A program made the position numbers and the translations under genes. This document shows, piece after piece, positions 60,701 to 64,000 of a stretch of DNA of 64,000 nt. Position 1 is the first letter of the stretch, and each line of letters opens with the position of its first letter. Below the pieces are notes generated by a model, which made no database searches, had not been told where the DNA came from, and saw only the letters and a program-made list of their open reading frames with translations. The DNA is from Gorsachius magnificus (Eukaryota > Chordata > Aves > Pelecaniformes > Ardeidae), in contig CM067081.1 of assembly GCA_034008185.1 (NCBI GenBank), forward strand, positions 84,216,765-84,280,764. The letters run 5' to 3'.

Positions 60701-63431
60701 GGTAAGAAGGGCAAAGCAGGGGCAGTAGGAACCATGGGGGTTGAGGGCTGGGAGTGGGAAGGAGATAAGAAGAGGCACTGTAGAAAGCGAGAGGGAGGTA
60801 AGTGGGCTGGGAGGGGACGGTTTAGGTGCCACTGGCCCTGCCTGCCTGCTGGATGGGTAAGTTAGCAGCCACCAGAGAGCTGAAATGTCAGTGCTGGTGG
60901 AGGAGTTGAATGCAGCAGGAAGGAACGGGGGCTGCAGCAGAAACGCAGTGGGGTGGCAGCTTTAATCAGCTTTTGAGCCTTCCTCGCGCAGGCCACCATG
61001 CTTCCAGCAGCTCTGCAAGGCTGCAAACTGCTGCACGATTTGAAGGGCCGCGCAGGGGGCTGCACCCCCCCTGCCAGGAGTCAGCGGATGATTTGTACCT
61101 CATGCTTGGGTACAAAGCAACAAGGGAAGCTGATACGGGGCAAGTGAGACTGGCTATTGCAGTATCACACTGCATGTGTGTTTGGCCACTCTGATCTCAC
61201 AGATAAATGACCTGCCTCTAAACATCTCATTTTAAAAAGCTTCTGTTTAAGGGGAAAAAAAAATACCAATAAAAACTCAAAAACTAAAGATATGTTAAAA
61301 CACAAGGTGTGTCACTGTGCTGAAAAATATTTAGCAACTGCAAGCATACTCTTAAAAAAAAAAAAGCATTTTTGGATCATTAGCTAATTTTCCCACCCAT
61401 GCGCAGGACTCTCCCTGCAAGGCAAGCAGGGTGGTCCGGCAGCATGGTGAAGTCCTGGGAAGGGAGACCACCACATGTACTACACCTGCTCTGGGCTAGC
61501 CCTAGGGCGACCCTGGGTTGGCACACTCACCAGCTCATCTCCAGTGGAAAAACACGCTCCCTCCAGCCTGCCCTGGCCATGGGTGTGGGGCTGCTGTGCC
61601 CCAGCATCTGCAGTGTGAGGGGAGAGGAGCCATGTGTGGGAGTGGGGCAGGAGAGCAGCAGCTCAGCTCAGCTGAGGTCCTGAGGCGCCGTGGGGCTGGT
61701 GGGGTGACTCTGATCCCTGCAGTGCATGGCCAGACCTCCCCATGAAACCAGAGGGGTAACGTTCGCACCGCTCCCCCAGGTTGCAACCATTCAGCCGGCC
61801 AAAGAAGTCAGACATCAGCTGCCCGTCAGGCATGACCCTACTCAGAGAAGGGGATGCTGGCGAACAGCAGAAAAAAAACCTATTCAGCAGTAAAATGCCA
61901 TTCAAGCATTTATAATTTCTGACTTCGATTGCTGAATTTTGCTTAGAAAAGTTCCTTACTGCCCAAGCTGTCAGCAAAGCCCAAGCAGCACTTCTTGGGG
62001 CGGCTCCACAGGGTGTGCCTGAAATAGTTTTCTATCTCAAATAAACAGGACACACATGGTGCCAGGGGCGTCAGGAGTCTAATGCAGCAGGGATTGGAGC
62101 TCGAAAAGATCGCCGCTCTGTGCACCATAGATTAGGCTGGGAAACCACATATCCATTGCTCATACATAACGTGCACAGCACAGTTGTTTTCACACTATCA
62201 TTTTTGTGTTACTGTTTCAAGCAGGGCCTGATTCATCACTTTATTATTCCAGTTTTACCTTGATGTAAATCTGCTCATGGCAGCAATCATATCAACATGT
62301 AACTGGAATAATGAAGTCATGGACCACACCAGCAGCAGCAGCTTGTTTAAAATAGTGAAAATTATTTAGTTAAGTGCCTAGTTTTCAGACTGTATGAAAA
62401 TATCTAAAGAAGAATACAAGTACACCAATGATTAGATATGAGAGAACTTATTCTAATTTTACTGAAGGTTGGTAAGCAAGATTTCTCTCCATAATTCATT
62501 AAAGTATTCATAACCAATAAAATAAAATGGATCTGCAAATATTTCATTTACAGGTATGAAATAAGCAGGTCCTAAAGGCTAAGCCTACAGTTTGATACTG
62601 CTGGATTATTCAGCACATAATGCTGGCATTTAAAAAAAGCCTAGCTTATAAATGTACATACATATTCGTTATATTATTCTTGTGCAATTTTTCTTAATGC
62701 CCACAAAAAACCTAATATAGAGTCTTTCATTTTAACTTTTGTACCTACGTAAGATCTTGGCCAAACAATAAAAGGAAAGGGCAAAGAACTAGAAGATCAG
62801 TGTTTCAATCTACTTTTTTTTTTTTTCAGTAGAACATACAATACAAATTTTCCAGTTGCAATTTTCCATTTATGCTGAGACCAGTATCTTGCATGTACCT
62901 GACCGTCAGCATACTGTGTAACCAAAGACCCCAGTCCTAGAGCTCATCAGCTATCCTCAACTCCCATCAGAGGTGATTTTCTGCCTGCGTTTGTTGGCAC
63001 CCTCCGATGACATTCCTGGGTCTGCTCCCATCTCAGAAACAAGGGAACTGAGAGACTCCTACTGACTTCAGTGCTTTAGGTTATCAGAAAAAGCCAACAT
63101 TAATTTCTAAGGAGTATTTTGCTTGGTTTTTTAGCCTAAACTCTGTTTTCCATTATATTGCAAGCTCCATATGATTGCTCCCCAATGCAGTAGATTCACA
63201 ACCTGGAGGTTGAAAGATGGGTTATTGTTATTATTGTTATCCCTATTAGTGCACCACTATATTCGGACATTAGAAAACATAGTGTCCATATGTCAACAAA
63301 TGGAGGTAAGCTTAGTTATCCTCAGTTCTGTAGCCCTTGTAGCATGGAATAGCATAGCCTTTTGCAGCAGTTTGTATGTTTTTTCCCTAATGAATCCCGA
63401 GTGAACAAATAAAACAAACGCTAAGGGGCAC

Positions 63432-63623
63432 CTTCTTTCTGCAGGAAGAGTCGGCCCACAGGGCTGTCGGGTGGAACCAGCTCCATCGGCCTCTTGCTTT
63501 CGGCATTCTTCACCCAAATGTCTGCTCCAAAGTCAATCAGCAGCGTCACCAGCTCTGCACTGCAATTCCTGGCAGCCGCATGTAAAGGGGAGTCCAGGCC
63601 CTTGCCGCTGTTCACATTTGCTC
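63432..63623 (-). CDS. ASB9: ASB9 ankyrin-repeat exon (partial gene)
   Basis: This minus-strand exon encodes 63 complete codons with ankyrin-repeat sequence: GKGLDSPLHAAARN, then LLIDFGAD, then NAESKRPMELVPPDSP and LFLQKEG. The pattern matches the last ankyrin repeats of vertebrate ASB9 (from memory, human has DFGAD, NAEGKRP and ELVPPESP at the same places). ASB9 recruits creatine kinases through its ankyrin repeats and joins Elongin B/C and Cullin-5 through a C-terminal SOCS box, forming a ubiquitin ligase in the cytoplasm. The acceptor is TGTTCAG/GAGC at 63624-63626 (entry in phase 1). The proposed donor GAAG/GTGCCC at 63431 is weak. If it is not used, the frame meets TAG at 63423-63421 after Gly-Ala-Pro. 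Earlier exons lie beyond 64000. ASB11 and ASB5 are less similar. Confidence 0.85.
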
Positions 63624-64000
63624 CTGAACACCAAGAGATGACAAAGAATAATGACTAAAGAGTAGCCTATTTCCATTTCCTGCAGTAGCTTCTATTTCTC
63701 TGAATAATCTGTAAATGCTATAGCATCTACCCAGAGGTGGATTTCCTTACACTGGGGCTTGGTACTACAGTTTGCACATGCACAACTCACACTGGTTGAG
63801 GAGGAGTGGGGTTGTGACTAAAATGATCTCAGAGGAATGGTGCATGAGGAAGTCCTTCGTCCACAGCCCAGCCCATGGATATCTTGAAGCAGGACAAAGA
63901 TGTAGTTCCACCTACGGCCTACCTTTGCTCCCCATCCCCTTAAAATACATAAAGGGTTTCAACCTGCTCTGTATTGGAGGTTTAAGCTGGCGTGGTGTCC
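63624..64000 (-). other. Intron of the ASB9-like gene
   Basis: This is upstream intronic sequence of the minus-strand gene, ending in the acceptor AG beside the exon. I see no second exon in these 377 bases. The preceding ankyrin exon must lie outside the window. Confidence 0.7.

Larger units (their letters stand above)
50104..63431. other. Long gene-free region 3' of the ASB9-like exon
   Basis: This is mostly unique DNA. It holds a (TG)n run at 50302-50316, a GC-rich patch at 52790-53010, a C-rich stretch at 53850-53965, a perfect 32-bp tandem duplication at 57682-57745, and G-rich patches around 60600-60880 and 61400-61730. No frame shows a known domain. The SOCS-box exon expected downstream of the ASB9 ankyrin exon was sought on the minus strand and not recognised. 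An AATAAA on the minus strand occurs at about 62240-62246. Confidence 0.55.

Noticed and set aside
61943..62128. Minus-strand frame with an R-P-K-K-C-C-L-G stretch as the missing ASB9 SOCS box
   Set aside because: It lacks the Leu-Cys-Arg and Leu-Pro-Leu-Pro spacing of a SOCS box, and the similarity is limited to a few residues.

Overview
The window looks like bird nuclear DNA, probably from a neoavian lineage. It holds several CR1 (chicken repeat 1) LINE copies with the typical (TCATAGAA)n 3' tails. It also holds long terminal repeats (LTRs) of endogenous-retrovirus families common in birds, starting TGTCCTGGTTTC and ending TTAAACCACGACA. There are no operons or prokaryotic signals. The order of genes on the chromosome cannot be read from this window alone.

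The only recognisable host coding sequence is one exon at the right edge (63432-63623, minus strand). It encodes ankyrin-repeat sequence that closely resembles ASB9, a substrate receptor for Cullin-5 ubiquitin ligases. The gene enters from beyond position 64000. Its expected downstream SOCS-box exon was not recognised anywhere to the left. The other ~63 kb is therefore 3' flank, intron or gene desert of ASB9, filled with mobile-element copies.

Layout: 1-6.3 kb, unique AT-rich DNA with a ~105-bp direct duplication. 6.3-10.1 kb, two neighbouring minus-strand CR1 copies. The first is decayed and carries an opposite-strand CR1 tail at its edge. The second is 5'-truncated but keeps an unbroken 673-codon reverse-transcriptase frame. 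13.1-14.6 kb, an endogenous-retrovirus remnant with a tRNA-Lys primer-binding site, a short leader and one long LTR with internal repeats. 15.3 kb, a possible 51-bp leader exon. 17.4 kb, an old plus-strand CR1 end. 21.2-21.7 kb, a minus-strand LTR. 27.8-28.8 kb, an old CR1 holding a younger nested CR1 tail. 35.4-35.95 kb, an old LTR. 37.07-37.66 kb and 48.53-49.11 kb, two young solo LTRs of one family, each with its own perfect 5-bp target duplication. 44.2-44.7 kb, another CR1 with a nested tail. 46.9-47.4 kb and 49.4-50.1 kb, two further LTR-like segments. 50.1-63.4 kb, mostly unique DNA.

The genes do not work together as a system. The biology visible here is the layering of retroelements in a gene-poor region, plus the unusual 3' boundary of the ASB9 exon. 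I found no convincing undescribed system. The best leads are the ASB9 exon end, the retroviral remnant without a 5' LTR, and the possible small leader exon.
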